From the NCBI GenBank assembly GCA_025617375.2, contig JAMYGW020000011.1, positions 248,001 to 312,000 on the forward strand: a DNA stretch of 64,000 nucleotides. The letters run 5' to 3'. The translations under genes were made by a program, and so were the position numbers. Below, in pieces: positions 32,844-42,935 of this stretch (the first letter of the stretch is position 1; every line of letters starts with the position of its first letter). The stretch is from Acarospora socialis (taxonomy: Eukaryota; Ascomycota; Lecanoromycetes; Acarosporales; Acarosporaceae). Below the pieces are notes generated by a model that saw nothing but the letters and a program-made list of their open reading frames with translations, made no database searches and was not told where the DNA came from.

Positions 32844-34296
32844 GTAGGATTGTAGCTGATTCTTACGGCTGTCCACCCAACCCGCAATAGCTCGATGTCC
32901 TGTTGTTAGTGTGTGTCTGCAACGGAATGCGGGAAAGAAGTTTGAGTTGAAAAGCGGAGTGAGTGATGAAGGCGGAGTAGCGCAAGAATTGCTATAGTAC
33001 CAGAGTGCAACGGACAGCAGAGAAGGAAAAGTTATCAGAAGGTGAACGGGGCGAAGAAGATGGTTCGAGAGACATATGTAAGGAAGAAACACATGTCGTC
33101 CACGTCCACTTTTCCTTCCTGGCCCTTTCACCCAAGTACGAAGGGACGAGTGCGGACCCGCCAGCTTCTTCAGGTAATACCTGACAGACAGAGAGGCAAC
33201 TAAGGTCGCCATGCTTGCAGAGGACTACCTAATACCTATTGGAGCATCATTAATACTAATATCGATACCATCAATTTTGTCTGTCTCCATCTGTCCTGAT
33301 TACTCCTCGACATCACATCATTCTTCCCAGCATGACAAGCAATGCTGAGACTCCGCTGGCCCACTACGTTGTACAAAGTCAATTCATCAAAGGAGTTGCT
33401 CAGCTAGTTCGGGGGTTGATTTACATGGCCTTGTCGCTATCGTCTGGCATTATGATCGTCGTGGTGGTTTGATGACGATGTTATCTGTTAGGGTAACCTA
33501 CCTACCTTTAAGGTAGGTACCTTAGGTAGGTAGTTAGACAAAGCTAGGCTCGCTCGGTGGGTGGAAGATGACTCATCATAGGCGCATCCATCCATGGGTG
33601 AGATAGTTGGACCGCTAAACCTTCTCTCTCTTCATATACAAGCACGCGTGTAAAACAGACGGATGACAGCTGTGGATGACAACCTGGAAGTTCTTTTTCA
33701 ATATACAACTTACACTTAAGGTATCAGCCGCTTTGTCTAAGAATCATATGAGGCTTGTTGTAGAACCAATGGGGTGTCAGCCGATCCCAGACATGGCTTC
33801 CTTACCTACCTAAGGTACCTAGTACTCGTAGTTCCCTTGGATACCGTACCTGAGTAAGTTAAGTTACCATAACCTTGTCGGAGACTTGCCCTAAACCGAG
33901 TTAGTCATGACAGCTCAACCTGGCAATCTGCATGAACGACCTCACCGGACCGCAACAGACCTAAGCGACCGAGGTACCTGTACACTGACTTCCATCCGCA
34001 CGATACCCTACCCCACCACTAAACAGCTCCTTCTTTCTTTATCAACGCCATGTCCTACATACCTTAGCCATTTACACTGTAGCCTGAGCGGGGAAGGAGA
34101 TATTCTCTCTTAATCTTGTCCACTATCTATTTAGCAGCGAGGCCTGTTGATGCATCTTGGAAGGCTTGTTCATGAGATCCCACCTTGAGTTTTTATGTAT
34201 TTAAAGCTATCCCGCGACTCTTCGCCATCTACTTACCTTACTGTTCGGTAACCACCCCTCTGGACTAATATCTTTCCCTTTCCCTTCGTTGCAGAC
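32844..34296. other. Long 5' region with TAGGTA-type palindromes
   Basis: About 1.45 kb without a supported gene. It holds clustered short palindromes of ACCTACC/GGTAGGT type, notably 33494-33536 (ACCTACCTTTAAGGTAGGT and neighbours) and 33804-33822 (ACCTACCTAAGGTACC). A TATTTAAA box lies at 34198-34205, about 95 bases before the P450 ATG. The promoter of the P450 must be in the right half. Confidence 0.5.
33494..33536. repeat. Palindromic ACCTACC/GGTAGGT cluster
   Basis: The stretch contains ACCTACCTTTAAGGTAGGT, a near-perfect palindrome, followed by TACCTTAGGTAGGTAG. Related pieces recur at 26317-26345, 33804-33822, 36591-36602 and 37017-37030. Such TAGGTA motifs are scattered through intergenic DNA of many filamentous ascomycetes. 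Confidence 0.55.
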
Positions 34297-36203
34297 ATGG
34301 CGGCGCTCGCCTTCCTCACCCTTCCTTTGCTCTTCGAGCTGGCAGTCGCGGGCCTTGTTTTCCAGCTTTTGCGGATGCTGTATCGTTTGACATTTCATCC
34401 CCTCGCCAGATTTCCTGGCCCTAAGCTTGCTGGTGCGACGAATCTATATGCAGCTTCGTACGATCTGTTTAGCGGTACATATGTGTTCGAGCTTCCTGAG
34501 CTTCATGCCCGATATGGTTCGATGCACTCCTGTTCGTTTCTAATGGAACGTGAACTTACGAATATCAGGACCCATCGTACGAGCATGGCCCGACCAGCTT
34601 CACATTCAGGACATGGACTCTTACAACCAGTGAGCCTCCAACGACTCATATCCCAAACTAGTGGGGCTAAGGCGGATCGCAGAATCTACCGATCCGGTAC
34701 CAAGTTTGACAAATCCTCTACCTTCTATGTCAACCCGATCGGGAGAGGATCCACCTTCAACGTGGGGGAACTCAAGCTAGCAAAGCCACGCAAGGACATG
34801 TATCAGTCATCGTTCTCGAAGACAGCCATCCAGCGGGTGGAGTCTTTGATCCAAGGCCAAGTCGTAAAGTTCCTGGATATCCTGAAGCAAGCGGTGGCGG
34901 ACGACAAAGCCGTGAATCTGAGTTACGGGTACCGATGCCTGACCGCGGACGTGATCATGATGTACTGTTATCAAAAGCCTTTTGGGGCGATGGATGCCCC
35001 CGACTTCAAGTTTCCACTTATGTTGGCGTTACAAGATTTCTTCCCGCTCTCACAGTGGCCGTTCTATTTCCCCGTTACATTCAATCGCATATACGACATC
35101 TCGGCAGCGCTGCCATTGTCGATCGCCAAGAAGTTGCTGCCCGCCCTCGCCGCTGCGAAAGGGATACAAAATGCAGGTCATTGCCACATGTCCCACCGAT
35201 ACGAGTCAGCTAACACGCACGTCCAGTCATGTGGCGAGCAAATTCAATATCTCAAGAAACGTCCCAAATCCAGCAAGGGCTCCTTTCCCACAATTTTCGA
35301 CACCGCTCTGAACCCAGATCCGTCAAAGGGCCAATTCACCCCGTCAGATTATGAGCTCACCGCAGACGCTGTCCTAATGTTCGGGGCCGGAACGGACACG
35401 ACCGCCCACACTCTCGGTGTGGCAACATGGCACATTTTGAACGAACCTCGGATCCTGCATAGAATCAAGGACGAGCTCCGACAAGCGATGCCCGACAAAA
35501 ACGACACGCTGGATTGGGCGACTTTGGAAGATTTACCGTACCTTGTCCGTACCTCCCTACCGCGTCTGAAACAGTTGACTAACGGATTCCCCAGCGAGCG
35601 ATCATCAAAGAGAGCCTTCGACTCTCCTATGGTGCACCGGGAAGACTACCACGTGTAGTTCCTCCCTCTGGAGCGACCTTCTGCGGTCGAGCAATCCCAC
35701 CGGGGGTATGTACTGATACACCAAGCATTCACACGTCCCGGTGACGTTTCGCCTCTTGCTAACAAGCCACACCCTAGACCGTCGTCTGCCACAGCCAATA
35801 CGTCTACCACCACGACGAATCCATCTTCCCGGACTCTGCGTCTTTCCTCCCGGAGCGCTGGCTCGACGACAAAGCGCAAGAGCTGGACAAACACATGCTC
35901 AGCTTCTCGCGAGGCTCGAGGAGCTGCTTGGGGATGAAGTATGTACCCTCATCTCTCCGCTCCATCACTGTTTCACCCTCCCCTCGCTAATCCCAGCCTG
36001 GGAGCACATTCCGGCGCGCACGATGTTGACGTCAAGCATACAGTCTCGCCTATGCAGAACTCTACCTCACCCTCGCGCACCTGTTCCGCCGATTCGATCT
36101 CTCCATCCACGAAACCACGGCCAAGGATATGGCGTGGAGGGATCGGCTTGTTCCGATCACGCTCGGGCATCTGAAGGTGCGGGTGCGCGAAACGGAGACT
36201 TGA
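34297..36203 (+). CDS. Cytochrome P450 monooxygenase
   Basis: Seven exons: 34297-34516, 34569-34629, 34683-35172, 35227-35544, 35595-35705, 35778-35938, 36044-36203, total 506 residues. N-terminal membrane anchor (FLTLPLLFELAVAGLVFQLL, 5-24), Pro-rich hinge HPLARFPGPKLA, I-helix GAGTDTTAHT, K-helix ESLR, PERW segment, and heme-binding FSRGSRSCLG carrying the Cys ligand. All P450 hallmarks are intact. Style and N terminus fit fungal CYP families that oxidise hydrophobic small molecules with an ER-bound CPR partner; the substrate is unknown. One intron (35173-35226) must be GC-AG to hold frame: the nearest GT-AG choice is 50 bp and shifts it. Otherwise the gene carries a single frameshift there. 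No other biosynthetic gene lies next to it. Confidence 0.85.
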
Positions 36204-37199
36204 GCGGTTCAGGGAACGACGGGGTTTGCTTACATCGTAGAATATGCAGTAGGTGTAAGGAGTGGCCAAGCGCTGAACTGGCGCGAATGAGATATAGCTA
36301 GCTTCTGGCCTAGAATGGAGGACGTGAAGAACGGGTATATATTTCTATACTCTAGCTCTATTCAACGTTTTCGCTGCGTATCGACCCTCGTCACCAAGCA
36401 CGTCATGTTCCCCCTTCCAAACAGATCTGGTGACTTACAACACCTCCAAGCATCGTACCTAAGATTGCTATAAAAGCCCTAGACGTTCGACGACGTTTCT
36501 CGCATAGTCAATGCGCAGGGAATACTCGTTCTGGCATGCCGCAACACGACAATGCCCTACTCCACTCTAACTCCGGTATCTCATAAAGGTAGGTAGTTCG
36601 AGCCACTATCTGACTCATGGCGCGGAACTGAGACTATTACGCTCGGAGAAGAAGGGGGTTTGTGGAAACGGAAATGGGAGGGGTTGTATCTTATTCTATC
36701 TGGATAAGCATGTTGGCGGATAGATACCGAATAGGTAGGGTAGGGATGCGCTAGAAGGGGAGGAAAACCAACACGAGGAGGACGAGGAGAGGAGAATGGG
36801 AGCAGGTGGTGTAGGTATCTGCTGTACAGGATGGTGTCTTCGGCTTCTTCGTTCGACGACTGGATCTTGATGCGCTGGTGGAAGTGGAAGGGAAGGGACT
36901 ACGTATGATAGTTTCGCACCTAAGGGATCCCTGGCAAGGACGTAACAGTGCGAAAAAGTCTTCATAAGGGGATCTTTAAACAGGAGACAAAGCACCTAGC
37001 CGAGCAGGGTGCCGACCTAAGGTACCTACCCCAACGCCATCCCGCATCCACGTCGAAGACTCCTAAAACCAAACCATGCACCTTATAGACAGACCACCCA
37101 ACCGAGAAAACACTCCCTTTTACTTCCCCCGTCCTCCCTCCCACTCCCATCCACCAAACAATCCTCCAGCTTCCTTCCCCCTCCACCCGCTACCGGCCA
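36204..37199. other. Convergent intergenic region, about 1 kb
   Basis: This lies between the P450 and T5orf172 gene ends. It has TAGGTA-type motifs at 36591-36602 and 37017-37030. No gene supported. Confidence 0.5.
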
Positions 37200-38756
37200 T
37201 CAGCCCACCCCGTCACCAGCACCTTCTCCCCACCCCACCCACCGCCCAACAACCTCATCCACACCCCTCACCCCCTCCCTACTCGCCTCGACCTCGAACC
37301 ACTCCCGATGCCCCCTCCCGCAAACCCCACACTGCCGCTTGACCCGCCGGTCCGCCAGCTCGATATGAATGAGCCGCTCGACGCGCGAGACGTGCGGGAC
37401 TTTTCGTGGTGTGCGCGGCACCGGCGCCGAAGCCGGCTGTGCGTAGGAATCGGCAGAGACGATGGCCGAGGAGGAGGAGGAGGAGGGGAGGTAAGGGTAG
37501 TAGCGCACGAGCGACAGGGCGTAGCCGCATTGGCGGGACCATTCGTTCAGCCGGCGGTGGACGTTGGACGCGCGGCCGATCTTCAGCAATAGCGTCTTTG
37601 TGCCGGTCGGTCCAGTGTATGCCGGGTCCGAAAGCGGGTCGCTGTTGTGTGGGGGGTGCGGGTGCGGTCGCGGCGCGGTCTGGAGGAGGGAGGCAGCGGT
37701 TTGCGGGGAGGGAGGCGGCGTGGAGGCCGTGTCGGTCAGCCAGAAGATGTAGATGTAGCCGTCGTCGGAGGAGGAGTTTGGAAGGGGTTTTGCGAGCTCG
37801 GAGAGGAGGGCGGAGGTTGTGTGAGGAGGAAGGGTGGCGGGGATGAGGGAGAGGAGGGTGGCGGTTTGAGAGGGCGGAGCGTGGAATGCGGGCCGGTTGG
37901 TGGGTTGGGGTGGCCTTCTGGGTGAGGGAAGGCGCGCTGCGGCGGGTCTGGTGGCGGACGGTACTGCAGATTGACGAGATGCTCCGTCTCGATCCGGCCT
38001 TATCATCTCAGGTTTCGCGGCCTTTGCATTGACCAGCCCTTTTGCAACGCTCCTACGAGCGGCCCGCGCTTCATCCATCTGAAGACGATCCGCTCGAGGA
38101 GCATGACTGGTATGAGACTGCGGTCGAGGGCGCGCCGGTGGCATATACTCTGGATCCACCGATCGGACGCAGCAGAACAGCGAGACAACAAGGTTGCCTT
38201 GCCCTCGACTCTTCCGGCGCGTTTTCCGAGGCGGCGCCCCTGGCTTGGCGGAACCAATTCGCTCGTCATGTTCGATTGCGGTGGACGACGTTCCAAATCC
38301 GCTCGTGCGTTTCTCCAAACCGTCCTTCCTTTTCGACGCCCTATGACCACGTCTCTTGGCCTTTATCGGACTCCCATCACCGACCTCCAACAACCCCAAC
38401 CGATCAACCAGCGTATCAACACTCGTCCGCTCTCTCATCTCCACAACCCTCTTCTCCTGCCTCGCACCCGCCGATCCACTATCGGCACCCAGCCTCTCCG
38501 CCTGCTCTTTATGCTGCCAGCAAAAGAACGCCGCCGCTTCTCCGGTTTCTCGCTCCTTACTGTCCGCAGGCACGACGGCCAGCAAACGACCAATTGCAGC
38601 CGGCGACGCACGAGGAGACGGCGAGGAGCGCGGTGAGGTGGCAAGAGCACGGCGGCATGGGCGTCCGGCGGACGTGATGCCGTTGCAGGTCGTCGCGGGG
38701 TCTTTTGAGTCGGAGCGTGCGAGGAGGGATTCGGGCGTGTGGGGGATGAAGGGCAT
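37200..38756 (-). CDS. T5orf172 / GIY-YIG-like (MUG113-type) protein
   Basis: Single exon, 518 residues, ATG 38756-38754 (MPFIPHTPESLLARSDSK). An N-terminal Cys/His block (TTCNGITSAGRPCRRAL, later FFCWQHKEQAERLG) is followed by a basic, disordered middle. The T5orf172 domain follows at about 360-500: GYIYIFWLTD, LLLKIGRASNVHRRLNEWSR, then VERLIHIELADRRVKRQCGVC. This fold is a branch of the GIY-YIG nucleases and is found in fungal proteins related to fission yeast Mug113. Nuclease activity is not shown for most of them. The Ala-, Pro- and Ser-rich inserts between core strands are longer than usual. DNA binding is inference. Confidence 0.8.
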   Translation of the reverse strand: MPFIPHTPESLLARSDSKDPATTCNGITSAGRPCRRALATSPRSSPSPRASPAAIGRLLAVVPADSKERETGEAAAFFCWQHKEQAERLGADSGSAGARQEKRVVEMRERTSVDTLVDRLGLLEVGDGSPIKAKRRGHRASKRKDGLEKRTSGFGTSSTAIEHDERIGSAKPGAPPRKTRRKSRGQGNLVVSLFCCVRSVDPEYMPPARPRPQSHTSHAPRADRLQMDEARAARRSVAKGLVNAKAAKPEMIRPDRDGASRQSAVPSATRPAAARLPSPRRPPQPTNRPAFHAPPSQTATLLSLIPATLPPHTTSALLSELAKPLPNSSSDDGYIYIFWLTDTASTPPPSPQTAASLLQTAPRPHPHPPHNSDPLSDPAYTGPTGTKTLLLKIGRASNVHRRLNEWSRQCGYALSLVRYYPYLPSSSSSSAIVSADSYAQPASAPVPRTPRKVPHVSRVERLIHIELADRRVKRQCGVCGRGHREWFEVEASREGVRGVDEVVGRWVGWGEGAGDGVG

Positions 38757-39432
38757 CGTGTTGTTGTTCGATGGGTCCTGTTTGGTTGTCAATGGACCTT
38801 TAGTCTTGGAGATAAGAATTGCACATCGTAAAGATAGTCCTTGGTAACTGGACACGAAGATGCTGTGATGGGTTTAAGGAAATGATGGAGATGATCAAGA
38901 CTGAGGCTTGATCTATGTACTGAGAGATCGAAGATAGGGAGACGATGGTGAGGACCATCTTGGTATCGTCACGAGCATGATTCTGTACGGTTGATGCAGA
39001 TTGTGGTCCTACTGCTGACGATTGGTTCGGTGCCTGTGATTCACCAACTCGAGCATTGCCTGACGCCTGGCCGAGTCACCTATGGGTGGCTGGGCCAATA
39101 GTATCGTGTGGCTGGGGCGCTTGGAGGATGTGGCTGTGAAGGCCGCAGCAACAACTTGTATATCATCAACTTGGTGCACCGTCTTCGGGGAATTAAGGAC
39201 TCTGAGGAGATGAACTTTGCACGTAGAAATCATTAGATGTCGCTCGTTAACTTCGTGTATTACTCATTAAAGTATCTGGTCGCCGAAGGGTGAATGCTAG
39301 ATACAACGGAGAAGGGTATCCACCGTCTGAGCCAAAACGCAGCACAAGTGATGAATCCAGTCTATAACATCCGTTGTTAGGGCCTTAAACACGCCCACGA
39401 CCGTGCGCACCATCTATCCCAAACCTTAGCCC
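38757..39432. other. Intergenic, two minus-strand genes
   Basis: About 680 bases between the T5orf172 gene start and the coiled-coil gene end. Nothing recognised. Confidence 0.5.
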
Positions 39433-41085
39433 TCAAAGCGCACCAACAATCCCCAAACACCCCTCCACTGCACCCTCCAACTCCCCAACTCTCCTCTTTA
39501 ATCCCTGATTCTCATCCCTCAGCACCCCGACTACATTCCACGCCTCTGCAGCATTGCCGCCTTGGCAGTTTGCGCAACCCGGTCGGACGGTGTCTGCATC
39601 ATCCAGTGCGTGTGATTCGTTCGCAGTAGTCGTCGAGGTTGAGAGCCCTTTTAGGATCCTATGAAAAGTGGAGGCGCGTTGTGGCCCTAGTGCGGGTCGA
39701 AGGCTCGGTACCTGCGGTGCAGTCGTGACAGAGATAAACGATTGCGCGATTTGGAACGGTTCAGGCGAGGTTGCATCAGAGGCGGACGATATGGTCGTGG
39801 TAGGCGACGTCGTTCCATGTGTTCGAGTGAAGACGCTCTCGGCGGAGCTACAGTCGTCCTCGGATTCGAAGCCCGAGTCGCTGGCAATCGTGCCGTTGCT
39901 GTCTCTCTTCTTGTGTTGCCTGTTTGGCGGGAGTCTCTCGTCTGCTTCGTCAGAGAGTTGCGGTTGCTTCCGTGGTTTGCTGACTAGGATGATGCTCCGC
40001 TTCCGCGCCTCCTCTTCGTCGCGCCGTTGTTGCCTCTCCACCGTCAATTGATCGGTAAGTTCCTTGATGACTTCGTCGCGTTCTGCCACTTTAGCGGCCA
40101 TATCGTCTAGTTGCAGCTTGAGATGCCGGGCGCGTGTTTCGGCCTCTTCGAGCTCTTCCCGTTGCGCGCTGTTCTCGGACGTCATCTCGTGCAGAGAGAT
40201 GGTGCGTAGCTTGTATGCGGTCTGCAGACGGCGGAGGAGGCCTTCAGCGTTCGCGAGCAGGTTGTGGAAGGATGACGGCGAGAACGGATCAGCTGGTCCA
40301 CCGGGGAACAGAGCTGTGTTGATGTCCAGTTTGATCAATTCGTCGTTGGCTATCGAGTCGGGCTGCGGTTCGGGAGCAGAATGTTTTGAGCCGAAGAACG
40401 AGAAACGACTCGCATTGGGAGGGGAGAGTTTCAGTACTGATTCGGAAGTGGTCTTTCTGTGTAGTCTGTAAGGATGCGGGGGAGCTGGATTCGTTGAAGG
40501 GCCCTTCATTGTTGTATCCTCTTTCTCCTTGGTGGGCGAGGGTAGAAGCCCGAGGTTAAATGGCTCTGAAGTTCCGTTGAACCAGTCTGCAAGTCTCCCA
40601 CCCTTGTCCTCCAGTCGAATCGGTCCAGGCCGGTCACCAGTGAATGTGGGTATGAACGCCCAGCGCTCCTTCGCAGGCGACCGTGGAGGAGAGGACAGGG
40701 TCTCGGCGGCTTTCTTTGCTGACAAAGGTGTAGGGAGGGATAAAGTCGAAGCTTGTGCTTGTCTTGATATATCACCGCCAGGGCTACGTGTGATCAGTGG
40801 CGGAAGCTTGCAGGTTTCGAGGAAGGACTGTCTGAAAGTTCGAGCTGGTGGGCGTGACTGTTGTGACGTGGAGCCTTGCTCGGCCTGCGACGGGTTTGTT
40901 CGTAGCGAAGGGTGTGAAGTAAGAGCAACTGGCGGCGCTAGAATGATATCCTCGAAACCATTCTGGTCACTGCTGGAACCGAAGTGAAGATCAGGTCTGG
41001 TCGAGGGCAATTTGGTTGGTGATAACGATCTTGCCCGTGAGTGGTGTATCGACGCGAGTGCGGTGGGGAGGACGAAGTCTGCCAT
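39433..41085 (-). CDS. Ser/Pro-rich coiled-coil protein of unknown function
   Basis: Single exon, 550 residues, ATG 41085-41083 (MADFVLPTALASIHHSRARSL). The first half is low-complexity Ser/Pro/Thr with many SP and TP sites (possible CDK or MAPK targets), and an AFIPTFTGDRPGPIRLEDKG block that looks conserved. Residues of about 275-375 form a coiled coil (LLANAEGLLRRLQTAYKLRT, then REELEEAETRARHLKLQLDD). A second short coiled coil closes the protein (VVGVLRDENQGLKRRVGELE), after CANCQGGNAAEAW. I recognise no named family. The layout suggests a scaffold or polarity factor, which is inference only. It is surely coding: no stops in 1.65 kb and clear heptads. Confidence 0.75.
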   Translation of the reverse strand: MADFVLPTALASIHHSRARSLSPTKLPSTRPDLHFGSSSDQNGFEDIILAPPVALTSHPSLRTNPSQAEQGSTSQQSRPPARTFRQSFLETCKLPPLITRSPGGDISRQAQASTLSLPTPLSAKKAAETLSSPPRSPAKERWAFIPTFTGDRPGPIRLEDKGGRLADWFNGTSEPFNLGLLPSPTKEKEDTTMKGPSTNPAPPHPYRLHRKTTSESVLKLSPPNASRFSFFGSKHSAPEPQPDSIANDELIKLDINTALFPGGPADPFSPSSFHNLLANAEGLLRRLQTAYKLRTISLHEMTSENSAQREELEEAETRARHLKLQLDDMAAKVAERDEVIKELTDQLTVERQQRRDEEEARKRSIILVSKPRKQPQLSDEADERLPPNRQHKKRDSNGTIASDSGFESEDDCSSAESVFTRTHGTTSPTTTISSASDATSPEPFQIAQSFISVTTAPQVPSLRPALGPQRASTFHRILKGLSTSTTTANESHALDDADTVRPGCANCQGGNAAEAWNVVGVLRDENQGLKRRVGELEGAVEGCLGIVGAL

Positions 41086-41857
41086 ATTGAGAGGACGGAG
41101 TGGAGAGGTCGGTGAAGCTGACCAATTGGAATGCAATGTCCCGCCTTCGGATTTGACGAAGATCACAGTCCGGTTGACAGGACTAGATTGATGGACGAGA
41201 GGTATCTAGCAGCTGCTCCACCCTCAACAGAGCTGTTGAACCCGCTGGTTGCTTGAGATTGAGCTATCGAGAAAGGTCCTGTTGATCCTGGGGAGCTTGT
41301 TTATCGATAACGTAGCGTGTTCGCACGCCGGAAGGACGTGGTTCATGCAGAAGCGAGGCCCGCCAGAACTCAACCTCATACACAGATGGTGGTTTCGTGA
41401 GTCTAGGATTGCAAGAAGAAAGAGGAATGTATGGAGGTACTCTGCACATGTCTTAGGACTTATTTCTACGGAATACGTGGCATTGGGTGGCTGGAATTGT
41501 TGATGTTACTGTTGATAATCCAAGTGGCTGAAATCCACGCTGCCGAAGGTGGCTGGTGCCACTCTCCCGAAACCTGAACAAAAAAGGGTTCTAAGCCACC
41601 AACGTTTCCTCATAAGTCGACGTGAGATCTCGAAGCCTGTCTCTATGGCAGCCTAGCCTGTGCAGACCTCCTCGCTGCATATGAGCATGGGTCAACAGCC
41701 CACGCCCCGGAGGCCCGGAGGGTTCTGCTGGTCCACTGAAGCAGAGCATTAAGCACCGCTCCGTGGACATCGTCTTCACGGAACACTGTTAGCATCACTG
41801 AAGTGGACCGTAGAGAATGATCGTATGGTGTCTCACCAGTTCGAAGAAATGAATCAA
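41086..41857. other. Coiled-coil gene promoter and tail of duplicated unit 1
   Basis: The right half (about 41500-41857) is similar to 42336-42680, the DNA downstream of the second small-protein gene. Shared landmarks include TACTGTTGATAAT, GCTGCCG(A/G)AGGTGGCTGGT and a conserved CTGGTGAGA on the minus strand. Confidence 0.55.
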
Positions 41858-42118
41858 TCAAGGAAGTAAGTCTCGGACAACGACATAGATCTCGAGCGTA
41901 TCGTTCTCCCACCCCGTTGCAGTTACAGTAACGGTCTCATCGCTTGTATCCTCTTCGTACTCTTCATACTCAAAGTCCTCGCCGTATGTGTTTTTGAGAT
42001 AACTCAATGCAAAATGGTTGGCGCTCTCGAGTGACTTGTAAATGCCCAACACGTTTGTGCCCTCTCCGCTGTCGCCTCGACTGTCGCACATCACCACGTA
42101 TACCTGCTCTGCGGACAT
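41858..42118 (-). CDS. Small acidic protein, tandem copy 1
   Basis: 86 residues from ATG 42118-42116 (MSAEQVYVVMCDSRGDSGEG). It is strongly acidic in the middle (EDFEYEEYEEDTSDE) with beta-like ends, and no signal peptide or TM segment. It aligns along its whole length with copy 2: VYVV.C....GEGT.V..I.KS...AN..A..YL...YG.D.E.YEE. The two differ at more than half of positions, so the duplication is not recent. No named family recognised. Confidence 0.68.
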   Translation of the reverse strand: MSAEQVYVVMCDSRGDSGEGTNVLGIYKSLESANHFALSYLKNTYGEDFEYEEYEEDTSDETVTVTATGWENDTLEIYVVVRDLLP

Positions 42119-42680
42119 CGCGCCGGTTGAGTTGCTAGAAAAAGGCAATGAGAGCTTGCAGCGGTTCGTTGACGAGTTCAGAAGACGATTGCTACCGCTG
42201 CCGTCAAGGATGATTGTTCCAGGTATCAGTTGTCGTTAGTGGCATGGTTCGGTATTTCGGGTCTACTCCATGATATGCATATTCGAATATGAGTGTATGG
42301 AGATATTGTATCTGCAAACTACGTGGCTGGGTGTATACTGTTACTGTTGATAATAATTAAGAGGGAGAAATCTTCCTCTTCGCTGCCGGAGGTGGCTGGT
42401 TGTCTCAAGTTCTAGAAACACCAACATGTCCTCAATACGACGACCTGAAAAGAAACCTGTCTCCCTGGCAGCCTCATCGGCAGAGTGTGATGACCTTCCT
42501 CCCCTGCAAACAAGCATGGCTCAAAAGCCAGCGTTGTGTGCCAGCAGAGTTGCGTACCAGGTGCGCTGCTGCGGCTCGTCAAACACCACTCTGTAGACGT
42601 TGTCCTGCGAAAGTAATGTCGGCATTACTGAAAGGACCAATATAGCACAACGTATCTCACCAGACTGACAGATACCGTTC

Positions 42681-42935
42681 TTAATAGAGCTTCTTTTCAA
42701 GGACGTTCATCTCGAGAACTTCATTCTCGCCCCCTTCTGCGTGGATAGAAATAGATCCAGCGCTTCCCGTCGTCTCTTCGTATTCTTCCCAATCGTCACC
42801 GTATTGTTCATTGAGATATGCCCGGGCATACTCGTTGGCGTGGGTTTGTGATTTGAAGATGCGTACAACCTCGGTGCCCTCCCCATGATCATCCAAATGA
42901 TAGCAGGTCACCACATATACCTCCTCGGAGGACAT
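42681..42935 (-). CDS. Small acidic protein, tandem copy 2
   Basis: 84 residues from ATG 42935-42933 (MSSEEVYVVTCYHLDDHGEG), ending NEVLEMNVLEKKLY. It shares layout with copy 1: a beta-like start, the GEGTEVVRIFKS core, an acidic stretch DDWEEYEET and a beta-like end. Conservation of protein sequence between two diverged copies is the main evidence that both are translated. Function unknown; cytosolic by appearance. Confidence 0.7.
   Translation of the reverse strand: MSSEEVYVVTCYHLDDHGEGTEVVRIFKSQTHANEYARAYLNEQYGDDWEEYEETTGSAGSISIHAEGGENEVLEMNVLEKKLY

Noticed and set aside
37406-37846. Arg/Gly-rich plus-strand frame within the T5orf172 gene
   Set aside because: It is a GC-rich shadow of the T5orf172 coding strand with no domain.
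34297-41085. Secondary-metabolite cluster around the P450
   Set aside because: No synthase, transferase or cluster-type regulator lies nearby; the neighbours are a decayed transporter and housekeeping-like genes.
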